Assembly (NCBI GenBank): GCA_013407085.1
Contig: JACCGJ010001413.1
Coordinates: 53,360 to 117,359, forward strand
Source of the DNA: Atriophallophorus winterbourni
Taxonomy: Eukaryota > Platyhelminthes > Trematoda > Plagiorchiida > Microphallidae
Length of the DNA stretch: 64,000 nucleotides
Direction of reading: 5' to 3'
Positions 1 through 10,052 of this stretch are shown in pieces (within the stretch, counting starts at the first letter, position 1; every line of letters begins with the position of its first letter). The notes below the pieces were generated by a model. It made no database searches and had not been told where the DNA came from. It worked only from the letters and a program-made list of their open reading frames with translations. A program made the position numbers and the translations under genes.

Positions 1-124
1 AATATCAGCCTCAAATGTTTTTCAAATCTACTTTTGCAATTGATATTTTGACTTTGCGTCCTAGTATATCAATGAAATAATTGGAATCCCTATTTTTATT
101 CCTCTTTCCCTCCTTCATTTCCAG

Positions 125-381
125 ATTCTCCGGAATGCGACGTTCCTTTTCACGAGCATGTTTTTCTGGACGCGCATGTGGACAAGGAACTTAATCGGTC
201 TCGACCACTCTCGATGTACATGGAACTTGTGTGCAGTGGTTTGGCTAACAATCCTCATATTAGCGTGGAACAAAAACGAGAACATTTGAAGTGGTATGCG
301 TCATACTTTCGGGAGAAGATAGCGCAAATTGACGCTTGTGTAGAGGAAGAGCGACTTTCAAATGAAGCAGAGAAACAGTAA
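125..381 (+). CDS. MRPS31: mS31 mitochondrial ribosomal protein, last coding exon
   Basis: This exon encodes the C-terminus of mS31, a metazoan protein of the mitochondrial small ribosomal subunit. A pyrimidine-rich tract ending in CAG at 121-124 gives the acceptor, and codons run in frame from 127 to the TAA at 379-381. The 84-residue product begins SPECDVPFHEHVFLDAHV and contains MELVCSGLANNPHISVEQK followed by EHLKWYASYF. That pattern matches what I know of the family C-terminus (FMELV..GLSKNPYLSV.QK.EHI.WF..YF), and the short charged tail is expected. The upstream exons and the mitochondrial targeting signal lie outside the window, so only the end of the gene is visible. No alternative family fits as well. 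Confidence 0.8.
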
Positions 382-422
382 TCGGAACCCAGTACCCATG
401 AAATAATCATGTTGAGTGTGTA

Positions 423-428
423 AATAAA
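423..428 (+). terminator. Poly(A) signal of the mS31 gene
   Basis: AATAAA lies 42 bases after the mS31 stop codon and implies a short 3' untranslated region. From 429 to about 1518 I see no gene or clear repeat. Confidence 0.65.
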
Positions 429-1518
429 CTTTTAATTGATTACCCATTGTATGAGTTTTGTGCCTACATAAGTAGATGGAACTTCAGCCCACGTCGCGTA
501 TTACTTTGTCTAGCTCTAGATCTGAAATATAACCTGAGGAATATGTTTAAACTGGAAAAATCGACCAAACTACAGAAGTAAATTAAGGGATAATAGACTT
601 GTAATTCGTGGCAATTTGTGTCAAATGAGTGTGTAGGGAAGAATTCCTCGGGGCACAAACGATGAGGAATTTCCCTTTACTCAAGACGTGATTTTTATGC
701 ATTATTCGAGCGCGAACGATTGGTCCTAACGGATGTAAACATGTTTTTTGCCCGAGTTCTTCTATTCATGTGAGCAATTTATCCGTATCACATTCGATGA
801 AAATTGAAATGCAATATAAATGACGGGGGGCGTGCCAGTTTAGCATTAAAAAAATCGATTCATATAGTAGCAATCAGCACTCAACTTGGATATTTAGGTG
901 TCTGTTTTTATTATTGTTGGGTCCACGGGTATTGTGCTGATGTAGTTCTATTCGTTTACAAAACTTGAAAGAATGTGTGCTTGATTCCATGTATGTATGG
1001 ACATTATCCCAATTTGTTTGTGCCTACTATTCGATAGATTCCGCGTATTTTCAAGTTCTGTCCTTCCCGGGCTATTTAGAAACTTATCTTGTGATGGTTG
1101 TATGGCAGTTTGGTGCTTGTTATCGCCGCAATGCTGTTCGTGATGACGTGGGTATACATATACAATACATAAGGATTGCATCCAGATTCCGGCGTAACAA
1201 TATTTTCACAATCGAACCGCAGCACTACCTCGATCTTCAAAGGTGCTAATGTGATCTGTCATTATTTCTTGCCGTTAGTTTTATGTAAACAAGCTTCATA
1301 CTAAATCTATTGAAGCGGTAAATACCAGATGCCAGAAAAGTGCTCTGGTGTGTTTAGCACAAACTCCACGCTCCTACACCTGCATCATTTTATGTGGCTG
1401 CATTGAGTTTAGCCTTTCATATCTCCCTGTATATAGTTGAGGTTAGAATATTACTATCGTCGCAAAAATATACATTCCGGTCATGGTTATTGTTGAAACG
1501 GCTGGATCCCTGAGCAGC

Positions 1519-1645
1519 TAGCTGTGCTAAATTGATTTGCCACCGGCAGTGAGCTGCATGCGAGTCTCAATGCAATTTCTATTTTCATTTCTCATATCTT
1601 TCTAAGCCCATGCAACCTGATTTCATACATACATGCATGCAATCC
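1519..1645 (+). repeat. SINE-like repeat, truncated copy
   Basis: This is a shortened copy of the roughly 225-bp SINE-like repeat found about a dozen times in the window. It keeps the GTGCTAAATTGATTTGCCACC box, the GTGAGCTGCATG box and the CTCATATCT..CTAAGCCC..GCAACCTGA segment. It then jumps to a TTTCATACATACATGCATG tail, so the GTGCAGTCTCTGACTGTGCGG block is missing. From 1650 to 2548 I see nothing except a short AATAATAATAATAA run near 1922. Confidence 0.6.
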
Positions 1646-2548
1646 CATGGCACGATATTTTATTACACAAACATCGACACTTTTATCAATTACAGGTTCA
1701 GGCTGACAAGTTTAACGCTGACTTTGACTTATGAAGTACACCAAAAGTTCAAAAGATAACCGTAATATAGCAGCGTTAGTGTCTCGATCAAGCGTTCAAG
1801 ATTACCTCAAGGCACTTCCAACTAATGGCTGCAGTGAATCGCTTCTCGTAATCTGAAAGCGGAGGCTTAACGTTTCAGAGTATTAGGGAACAGACAGGTA
1901 CTTTGTAAACGCAAATGTCAATAATAATAATAACTTCCGCTGCATGATGATCTTAAAAGTCAATCTTCTTTGAAGACTCGATCAAAACACATTTTAGTAT
2001 CGTTTAGAATGTCGGAGGCCATTTATCCCATTTGTTTCTCGATTCCTTTGCCAAAAGAAACTGCTTATTGAAACAATTATGGTCTCATTTATCTCGCTGT
2101 TATCATGTGTATATTTTCTGTAAATATTTTTTGCTTTTTATATGTAATTTGTATGAAATTCGTTGTATTTTTATGAAAAATGGCTTAAATCTGAAAGTTT
2201 GAACATTTCCAAATAAAGCTTTGTTCTTTTTCTTCAAGCAGATTCGATAAGCTTCGCCTACAAAATGTTGGGTGTTGTCATGTCTGTTTAGCATTCCTCA
2301 ATTATAGCGTTAACATTGAACACAGAATCTGAAATTAGACACCATTGTCGCAACATGGTACTTTTGTGAGAAATTATTTTACACTAAGTTACTAGACAAT
2401 GGCTTTTAATGAACCGAAAAGAAGATAACTTTTAAAACCAGAAAGTTCGCTTGTGCAGACTGTCAATACGTGGCTTTCTTCTAGGGATTCACCATCACTA
2501 TTAGGATGAGCATTACATCAATCATTCATCCAGTTCGAAAAAATACCG

Positions 2549-2803
2549 AATGGTAGTTTTTATTTAAAATCACATTTTTTATTAATCAGTATTATATGAA
2601 GTTCGAAAAGCAGGACGGAAGCACACGACCGGTTTCGCGTTTTGCCGCTCATCAGGTATGTGTATCCGTGACCTGACATTCGAACGACGTTCTGACTTTG
2701 TGCTAAACCCATTTATTTACGATTTCGAGGATAAATCCTCATTTTCGAATGTCATATACTACTTATTAATAAAAATCTGACTTTAAATAAAAACTACCAT
2801 CAT
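2549..2803. repeat. Inverted-repeat element enclosing a hammerhead
   Basis: Two arms of about 60 bp face each other. The left arm starts ATGGTAGTTTTTATTTAAA near 2550. The right arm, read on the minus strand from about 2803, starts ATGGTAGTTTTTATTTAAAG and stays similar through the TTATTAAT and ATATGA.ATTCGAAAA blocks. The centre holds a minus-strand hammerhead. A partial inverted copy of the GAGGATAAATCCTCATTT segment recurs at about 2911-2935, so the locus has been rearranged more than once. No protein is encoded. Confidence 0.65.
2622..2660 (-). ncRNA. Type I hammerhead ribozyme, family beta
   Basis: On the minus strand the core reads CTGATGA, then stem II GCG with loop GCAAAA and CGC, then GAAA, then the palindrome ACCGGT, with cleavage expected after the C of GGTC. 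Stem I pairs five bases: CATAC upstream of the core with GTGTG after the cleavage site, including one G-U pair. All invariant core bases are present. Stem III is minimal, as in the dimer-type hammerheads of retroelements. The site matches the pair at 7541-8048 (CCGGTC..GTGCTTCC), so they form one family. Confidence 0.75.
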
Positions 2804-2935
2804 GCTCATATTTGAATGTTGCAAAAATATTCCAAACAGTTACCGGTGCTACATTGCACCGACCGTGGGACTTAGATTAGTCCCCACATAAACGATAAAT
2901 TTCAATTTGCAAATGAGGATTTATCCTAGAAATCG

Positions 2936-4190
2936 CAAATACCGAATGCTTAACCGTCATACAATGATAACATGAGATATGCGGAATTGTAGGCCTTATA
3001 AAGCGGTGAAATATTTCGAAACGTTTGCACAGACCCCATGGGTTTATGTATCCGCACCTTAGGTTCAAGTTTTGTGAATGAATAGTGTGACATAAGCAAG
3101 TTGTAGAGATTGCCGGAGGTCGAAGTTGGTCTATATAGCCTTCACGGAGATGGATTCCTACTTACCGTTCACGAATCTATGATTAGAAGTAAGAAATCAT
3201 AGTGCATATCTCGGCCGGAGGATCAAATAATAAAAACTACGCGGCTGTTTCAGAAAGACCGGGAGTCTTCAATCCATCGAGCGCTTGCAGCGTGTTAATG
3301 ACTGATAGTCACTAAGGGGGTGGAAAGTTCTACACTGCCGCCTTTCATACTAATGTTTAGTATGTGCTGTGCATGAACCGTTCCCCATTGTCTGCGAACT
3401 GAGTATCCAGTTTGAATGTACGACAGAGTTGTGACTGAGAAGCACCTAGGCGACCAAGCCTATATTCCGAATAAACCCCTGCAATGCGTACTGCCCGCAT
3501 CGTATAAATCTCTCTTGTAATCGGTGCTGCATTTGGTCATTTGCCCTACCAAGAACAAGCAGCAGGCACTGCTTTTGTGTACATTAATGCGGTTCATAGA
3601 TACAGATTGAAATTTCTATATACAAGATCCTGACTTTGACGAAACACACTTGGCCTGTAGAGGAAACTAAGGAATCGACTGGACCATAAATATTATTCGT
3701 TAGAAAGTTCTGATGCAGTCGTATCATTCATCATTATATAATCTTGATCTCGGCATACTAACAAACATCGGCAAGTAACGAATGGGATAGGAAATCTTAA
3801 TGGCCTAAATGTCGCACGATTCGTACATTCTCGGGATTTCGTTGCGCAGAAACACGCGGTTTCGGAAAATGAGCTTGAGGTTTGGAATAAGTTGAGCATC
3901 GATTAGGTTCATTTGGCTTGATAATGTATGTTGAAGAACGTTCTAAAGCTGCTGTGAATTGGTCAGAAGATTGAAGAGCAGGGTACAGCTTATTTTCGCT
4001 TACTCCTCCTGCTTCTATCAATAGGGAAACCCGATTTAACGTGCGCAATCCCGGTGCGCCATGAAATGGGTTTGTATTTCTCGCCGTAGTATGAGTTGGG
4101 ATACTGCCATGTAGCCCATTCATGGACAGAAAAACTGGCTAGACGGCCTTACCTATGAAGCAGTGGCACAACATCATACTTGCCTGACTT
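2936..4190. other. Region without recognised genes
   Basis: Nothing here can be assigned to a known family. A 108-codon open frame on the minus strand at 3797-4123 has no recognisable motif, and its upstream sequence shares wording with RTE leader fragments, so it may be old retroelement sequence. Confidence 0.4.
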
Positions 4191-4194
4191 CCAT

Positions 4195-4300
4195 CTACCG
4201 GGTTTCCTTTCATTACTGAATCTGTTGCTACCCTGGAGGCACCACCTAGTCCGTCGAGTTGCAGGAAACGTCAAACCACATTAAGGTCCCGTATTGGCAC
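4195..4300 (+). repeat. Fragment of an RTE-associated repeat
   Basis: The GAGGCACCACC block and the CAAACCACATTAAGGTCC block occur in the same order as at 11516-11610 next to the large RTE copy. The two stretches are diverged copies of one repeat. Function and limits are unknown. Confidence 0.4.
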
Positions 4301-4704
4301 GCTGGATATCTCTATTCGTCCATGCAATTTTTCGGACGAGGCACTTGCGTCCTTTGTGGTCATAGGATAGTGCATCCTCAGATGTCTTTTGAAGAACCTA
4401 TTTGCAAATGGATGAAGCCGCGGGACGATTGCTGCTGTCAACTTCAACGTTTCTTCAACCATATAGCACCACAACCTTGAACACACTTCTCAGAAATCAC
4501 TTCCGTGAGCTCCATATAATAATTACAATGTCCTAATTCTGTGAATCCAGAAAGGCTGATTGGAGTTAGTTTCTTCTATGTTGAAAATTGAGGCTTTGCG
4601 CGAAGCTTTGATAAGTATATTCGCGTTGACACAGAAGTTATACGTGTGTTCAAAAACTGAGATACACTCGGAGTCCGTTACAATATAATTGATTATTTCT
4701 CAAC

Positions 4705-4870
4705 AGGTCCAAGGTTGTCATAGCCAAGGCGATTTAAGGACAAGCTCATATTTCCAAAAATGTTTTAACGGTACCCGTCTCATAATGACTCCGATAACTA
4801 ACTTCAGCTCTGACCTGAACGCATGGTCCTATGTGACCCAGCGGAACTGCTAGTCAGAATGGTGGAAGGC
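4705..4870 (+). repeat. Decayed RTE 5' leader fragment
   Basis: The order TCCAAGGTTGTCATAGCC, GACAAGCTCATA, ACTTCAGCTC and GGCGGAACTGCT-like GCGGAACTGCT matches the better leaders at 56385 and 59245. This copy has many substitutions and no following open frame. From 4871 to 6067 I see no gene or clear repeat. Confidence 0.5.
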
Positions 4871-6067
4871 TAATAAGATTCCGTTGACATCTTTGAAGTG
4901 CCGAACATCCAATACATGGCATATAGCCGTCAATTAAGCGCAGCTGGATCACAGGCGAGATCCCGTAATTGCCAGGATTAGATATGATGGTAGAAACATT
5001 TTCGCATTTTGTTGCAGAGGTAATATTCGGGTACACGACGAAATACTAGTAATATTGAATAGATATCCCTTTATTGAAACTCGTGCAATTGATTGTGATA
5101 CCAGAGTGCGCAGCGAAATGGTTTCTTAATGCTGGGTTAATCATCGCTACACATGATTCATCCGACTCTTCTGCCTGAATCGACGAGAAGATCTAGTTGT
5201 AGAAAAATATTTGACCGGAATTAGTTTTTTTTCATAACAATTCGCATAGACGGGTCTAGCTAGTCTTTAGCGTATCCACTAATCCTTTAAATAGCATTTC
5301 AGTTTCCAGGAAATGTGCCCAAAAACGAAGCATCAGATGTTTCTCATGATACTGATGAAAACGCAGCAGCTGTAGGCGTTTCAACGCCACATGAGTCGGT
5401 TAGCACGAGCAATTGATTTCTATGAACGTCCTATATCGACTCATTCGCATGCACTGTGGAGTGCCTTCTTCATTAAAATTGGTGGAGAACATAAATATTA
5501 CATGATTTTTGAAGAAGATAGACAAAAGGGGTGTTTTGGCTTCGTTATTAAACAGTAGAGCTTTCATAATTCCGTACATTCGATCACGTTGGTCCAACCA
5601 GAGAATATGGCAACTGTTTGAAGAAAGTGTTACAAACATTGCGGATATATCATAAACCAAGCTAACGAAGCACGATCACTACTAGAGGGCAGTTACTAAA
5701 TCCATAGTTTAACTTCCATGGGATGTATAGCATCACCAAGTGCTCAAACATCCTCTTATTACAATGATTGTTGTTGGCTTTAATTCCGCGTGGAAATCGA
5801 TCATCCGATCATCTTATCAAACAGTAACTACCTTCTCTCACGCTGAGATTGTCACCATTTTGAAGAGGCAATAAATCATTCTCTGTTTCAAACTTTGTTT
5901 TTCATTTCCATATATTTGACCATCATTGTTGTCGATCAAACGAATTTCTTTCCCAAATACGCCCGTTGCTTGTTTGGTGTTCCAACCAAGTGTCCTTAGT
6001 TTACCTCGGGAGTAAGAGATCGGTTGCGCTGTTGGCTTAAAGCGGGAAGCAAAAGAAAATTTCCATC

Positions 6068-7048
6068 TACCGTAAATACCCGCGTATAGGACGATACCAT
6101 GTATAGGACGCAGTGGATATTTGACCCTAAAAACGATGGAAAAACTGTGTACCTATGTATAGGACGCATCCTAATTTTAGTCCTTAATTTCCATTAATTT
6201 TTATAGAAACGGTGAACTTAAGTCAATCACGGTGAACTCCATACAATCGCTATGATCGTCGTGTGTGCTGATTGCTGACTCATTCATCCTGTCAGTCAGC
6301 AGATGTCTGTCTAGCCTATGTAGACTATCGTGGAAAGTGCACTTCTCATTCTTGGGCGTCATGTCGAATGATTGGATGACATTTTTTAAGGAAAAGTTTC
6401 TGCTCCAACGAGAGTCAAATACTACTCCATGATTGGTTGATATTACACTTTCATGATATTACACATCGACAGTATAAATATTCTACCTATTACCGGTGTT
6501 TTTAAAGATACAGTTCATTATTACCCTTCAACATGACGAAGACAAAACGACAGAGCTATACTTCAAACTTTAAAATGGAAGTGATCAAGTACGCGAAAGA
6601 ACACGGGAACCGGGCAGCTGAGCGGCAATAGTCCGACTGAATGCGTGATCAGAAAATGGAGAAAAGCCGAAAGTACCATTAAAGAAATGCGAAAGGTGAA
6701 GAGGGCGAACAGAGGCTCGAAGGCTCACCACCCTAACCTGGAAAAGGCGCTCATTAAATGGATTCAAGATACGCGTCGAGACAGTCTGGGGGTCAGCACC
6801 ATTACCGTTCGTTTACAGGCACTAAGATTGGCGAAAGAGGAGAGCATTGCAGATTTTAAGGCCTCGATGAACTGGTGCAGGAGATTTTTTGGAAGAAATA
6901 ACCTATCAATAAGACGAAGAACTAAATTTTTGATATTATGATAAATGCATTATTTTTATAATAAAAGTATCCATCGATAAGACGCACCTGGGTTTTTAGG
7001 GCAACTTGTGAAGAAAAAAGTGCGTCCTATACGCGGGTATTTACGGTA
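6068..7048. mobile_element. Pogo/Tigger-like DNA transposon, internally deleted
   Basis: A 24-bp perfect terminal inverted repeat, CCGTAAATACCCGCGTATAG plus GACG, occupies 6070-6093 and recurs as its reverse complement at 7023-7046. Both ends are flanked by TA, the target duplication of the Tc1/mariner superfamily. Sub-repeats of TATAGGACGCA occur just inside the left end (6110 and 6154) and a related GATAAGACGCAC near the right. Inside is only the DNA-binding half of a transposase. The catalytic DDE domain is missing, so this 977-bp copy could move only with help from another element. Confidence 0.8.
6532..6938 (+). pseudogene. Pogo-like transposase, N-terminal half, broken
   Basis: The frame opens with ATG at 6532 (MTKTKRQSYTSNFKMEVIKY) and runs into a stop near 6627. 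It continues in another frame from about 6630 (VIRKWRKAESTIKEMRKVKR) to the stop near 6939. The first part looks like the first helix-turn-helix of the CENP-B/pogo type. The second, with LEKALIKWIQDTR and later MNWCRRFFGRNNLSIRRRT, looks like the second DNA-binding (CENPB) helix-turn-helix. No DDE region follows. It is a dead gene fragment inside the element at 6068-7048. Confidence 0.7.
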
Positions 7049-7540
7049 CTTGAACCGGTTCACTTTAAGCGTCACCACAGCTGACTTGACCTGTACAGGA
7101 CAACTCAAGTTTCGATCTCCAGTCTTATTGACTGTATTTAACATTTTTCACCTAAGCGCTTTTACTTGAGTTATTTCGTGTACTAGTCTCTTGGTAATTT
7201 AAAGGCATGTCTCGTGTTTTAGAAATTAAGTCAACTAAAATTGGCCTCACATATATCGCGGTAACTTTGTTGAACCATTCTGATTCTACAGAAATTCACT
7301 GTTTACAACCTGTGTGCCATTGTTTTTACTAATATGATTCGGAATTTGGAAAAAAGATAAGCAGCATGATCGAAAAATTACGGCAAAATGCATGTCTCGT
7401 AAGAATCGTAAATATTTGATTCTAAAAACGCAATTAGCATTATAGCATCAAATGCAATTCTATCTATGCAATGGACACGAATGTGTTACTACGCAAAATG
7501 TGCAACGCACGGATTCGGCCCTTAATATCTACCAACTAAG
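7049..7540. other. No recognised feature
   Basis: AT-rich sequence between the DNA transposon and the tandem hammerhead repeats; I see nothing in it. Confidence 0.4.
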
Positions 7541-7584
7541 TTCGAAGTAGAATACCATTCCGAAACGCTAAAATCTCACCGGAA

Positions 7585-7627
7585 GCACAGGACCCGTTTC
7601 GAGGTTTTTGCCTCTCATCAGCAATGC
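7585..7627 (-). ncRNA. Hammerhead ribozyme of monomer 1, impaired
   Basis: The core CTGATGA, stem II GAGG/CCTC and GAAA are intact on the minus strand. Stem III reads ACGGGT instead of ACCGGT, and stem I has a T-T mismatch at its second pair. This copy probably cleaves less well than its neighbour at 7842-7884. Confidence 0.65.
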
Positions 7628-7841
7628 GTATCCACCGGACTCTTCGCGTTTCGAACTAGTATTTGTGTAGACGGATGGTGCAATGCGAATTGAAGTTCTC
7701 GTCTACTCGCTACTTTATAAGTAGCTGAAGGGACTAAACCAAGCCCCAACTGATCGATCGGCGTATTGCCGCGAGGGTTATTACAACCCCAGGATAGTTC
7801 GAAGTAGAATACCATTCCGAAACGCTAAAATCTCACCGGAA

Positions 7842-7884
7842 GCACAGGACCGGTTTCGAGGTTTTTGCCTCTCATCAGCTATGC
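7842..7884 (-). ncRNA. Hammerhead ribozyme of monomer 2, intact core
   Basis: On the minus strand the site reads CTGATGA, stem II GAGG with loop CAAAAA and CCTC, then GAAA, stem III palindrome ACCGGT and C at the cleavage position, between 7848 and 7847. Stem I has six contiguous pairs, GCATAG with CTGTGC, including one G-U. Every invariant base of the family is present. This is one of the best hammerheads in the window. Confidence 0.85.
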
Positions 7885-8343
7885 GTATCCGTTGGACTCT
7901 TCGCGTTTCGAACTAGTATTTGTGTAGACGGATGGCGTAATGTGAACTGAAGTTTCTCGTCTACTCACTACTTTATAAGTAGCTGAAGGGACTAAACTAA
8001 GCCCCAACTGATCGAACGGCTTATTGCCGCGAGGGTTATTACAACCCCGTATCAAGATTCCTGAAAAAGTGTAAAGATTAACAAAGCTAACTAAATTATT
8101 AAATCATTATCATCATCATGAAGCACAAATCTGGAGCCAGACATAGTGCGATTTTGTTATATATCAATTGTAATATAATAATAGTATACCGGATAAAAGA
8201 TTAGGACACAATAAAATACACAGGCACCACTGAATTCGGTTTGCAGCCAACGGTTATGTGGAGCTTTTTGACCCCACCCAGGCAAACGAATACACTCAAC
8301 TGAGCCGGTTGCTACGGTGTGTTTCTTCATCCAACGCGCTACG

Positions 8344-8814
8344 TCATGAACTAGCCACCCGGTTGTTTCTCCCAGGCTCTGCAAGTAAGGCGTGGTATGG
8401 TAAACGGTGAGGAGGCATTCTTAAAACATGTCCCAACCATCGCAGACGAGCAAGCATCAGCATTTCTCTCAGTCCGTGGCCACTTGGTCCTAACATCAGC
8501 TTGCAGACATCTATATTTGTAACACGATGCTGCCACCGAATGGGAGCAATCCTACGCAGGCAACGGGTATCAAAAACAGAAAGCCGACGGACATCTTCCG
8601 CTCGGATAGACCAGGTTTCGCAGCCATAAAGTAGTGTAGCACGCACCACTACGTTGTACACTTGGCGTCGACGCCACAAGTGGCGAAGGTTAGCAAACGC
8701 TGCACCCGCTTTGTGAACACGGTGTGAGATCTCGTCCTCTACACAACCGCCAGCAGAGATACAGCTGCCAAAGCAAACAAAGCTGTCGACCAATTCAAGA
8801 TTGACATCGCACAC
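8344..8814 (-). pseudogene. RTE C-terminal domain
   Basis: This 156-codon frame follows the RT and holds the typical RTE segment: LVDSFVCFGSCISAGGCVED, then LLYGCETWSIRAEDVRRL, then LRRIAPIRWQHRVTNIDV and LARLRWLGHVLRM. The family has this thumb/connector domain after the YADD palm. The last residues continue in another frame (VARWMKKHTVATGSVECIRL, about 8180-8350), so a frameshift separates the end of the protein. Confidence 0.8.
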
Positions 8815-8950
8815 AGCTAGGTTTGTAAGAGAGCCGCTTCAATCCTGGGTAAGTGTTTTACACTTGTTAGGCGCAAAGCACATGCCATACCTTGAAGCTT
8901 CAAGTGCCAGGCGTTCCAGGGCTTGTTGCATTATATGAGGGCCATCTCCA

Positions 8951-9177
8951 CGGATGTGCAATCGTGCAGCATTTTTGTGCTGTACGGCTAACATCGTGCA
9001 AAATTAATTGGCCAACGGTAGTGAGCTGCATGCTGAAACACGCTGGAGTCTCACTACCATTTGTATTTTTATTTCCCCCTCATATCTGTCTAGGCCTGGG
9101 CAACCTGACAGCATCTTAGCCCACGCGCAGTCTCTGACTGTGCGGCACTTTGCCTGGATTAGGCTTGTGCTCTCATA
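8951..9177 (+). mobile_element. SINE-like repeat with 9-bp target duplication
   Basis: The 227-bp insert begins CGGATGTGCAATCGTGCAGC and ends CAGGCTTGTGCTCTCATA. It is flanked by CCATCTCCA at 8942-8950 and 9178-9186, a perfect 9-bp target site duplication. It splits the RT of the surrounding RTE element, so it arrived later. This copy and the one at 13040-13262 define the repeat's ends. I find no convincing tRNA-like A and B boxes, so its promoter type is open. Confidence 0.8.
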
Positions 9178-9524
9178 CCATCTCCAAGAAATGCTATGTC
9201 ATCCGCATACTCTCGATCGGTAGCTCTCTCACCCGGCAGAAGTTCAACACCTGCGCCCACCAGACCAACTACAGCTTTTCTCAGGACATCGTCGATCGCG
9301 AAGTTAAAAAGGAACGGCGAGATAGGGTAGCCCTGCCGCACCCCGCTGGAGATATTGAACGAGGACGACAATTGTCCGTACGTTCGAACCCTGCCCGAAG
9401 TTTGGAAATTTAATGCTTTCAAGATGCAAACATACTTCTTGAGCACTCCATGTCTCAGCAGACAGTTCCAAAGACTTTCGCGATCGATTGAATCGAATGC
9501 CGTTCGGATGTCAAGGAATACCAC
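9159..9524 (-). pseudogene. RTE reverse transcriptase palm
   Basis: The frame carries RT motifs in order: VVFLDIRTAFDSIDRESLW with the first catalytic aspartate, SSGVRQGYPISPFLFNFAID, and EYADDIAFLGDG with the YADD catalytic box intact. It reads into SINE sequence at 9177. Upstream, EEQTGFRDGRRCIDQFFPLR (about 9575-9630) continues the RT in the same direction. Confidence 0.8.
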
Positions 9525-9624
9525 GATAGTTGGTCTACGAAAAGCGTGGCGTTGCTCCAGTAACTGACGGAGTGGGAAAAATTGATCTATGCACCTTCGA
9601 CCGTCACGAAACCCAGTTTGCTCC

Positions 9625-9969
9625 TCACGGATTTGCTTGAAGTTCGCAAACTAGAGTGAAACCGCCATCTTTGAACAATGAGAGTACCAAAGCATTAGCT
9701 CCAGAGTATATTACAAATCTCAGATTGAGTCGGAGCCTCGATAGAAATCGACCAGTGTACAGTTCCATAACCTCGAAACTTGGGTGCAGAAGGCCAGTTA
9801 AACTGTACCTCAAAATCTTCTGCCTATCGCTCCACGCGCCTGTGCATGTTAAAAACTGGGGACTATCTGCCTCACGTATCAGCTCACTGATGCCTGATCG
9901 CCCGCTTCCAGTAGTTCTGATGAGATGGAACAATTTTCTGAAATTCCTAACAGCTGCCGCAGATTCCAT
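9625..9969 (-). pseudogene. RTE linker between endonuclease and RT
   Basis: The segment RNFRKLFHLIRTTGSGRSGI, then ISELIREADSPQFLTCTGAW and ANALVLSLFKDGG, is the linker that precedes the RT in these elements. The part that normally joins it to the GFRDGRRC motif (RT fingers) is missing, which suggests an internal deletion. Confidence 0.65.
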
Positions 9970-10052
9970 TTCCGTAGCCTTGGAACTCCATTAACTTTCC
10001 TTGTCGGTTCTCAAACTGGCAACCAGTTTACGTTTAATAATCATGTATGGTA

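Larger units (their letters stand above)
7541..8048 (-). repeat. Head-to-tail pair of hammerhead monomers, about 257 bp
   Basis: The sequence from TTCGAAGTAGAATACCATTC at 7541 repeats from 7798, a period of 257 bp, and both monomers end in GAGGGTTATTACAACCCC. Similarity is high along the whole length, with scattered substitutions and one small length change. Each monomer carries a minus-strand hammerhead. They encode no protein. Tandem short hammerhead units like this are typical of retrozyme-like and Sm-alpha-like retroposons, in which the ribozyme cuts a multimeric transcript into unit lengths. Confidence 0.85.

Noticed and set aside
965..1249. 94-codon open frame after the mS31 gene
   Set aside because: No recognisable motif, with an equally open antisense frame; likely chance.
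3797..4123. 108-codon open frame on the minus strand
   Set aside because: No motif or splice context that I can support, and the neighbourhood resembles RTE leader sequence; kept only as a note.
7541..8048. CRISPR-like or satellite interpretation of the tandem units
   Set aside because: Only two long units without spacers, each with a hammerhead, in a eukaryotic genome; a retroposon dimer fits better.
9656..9994. 112-codon plus-strand frame and similar frames across 8300-11300
   Set aside because: They are antisense shadows of the minus-strand RTE proteins.
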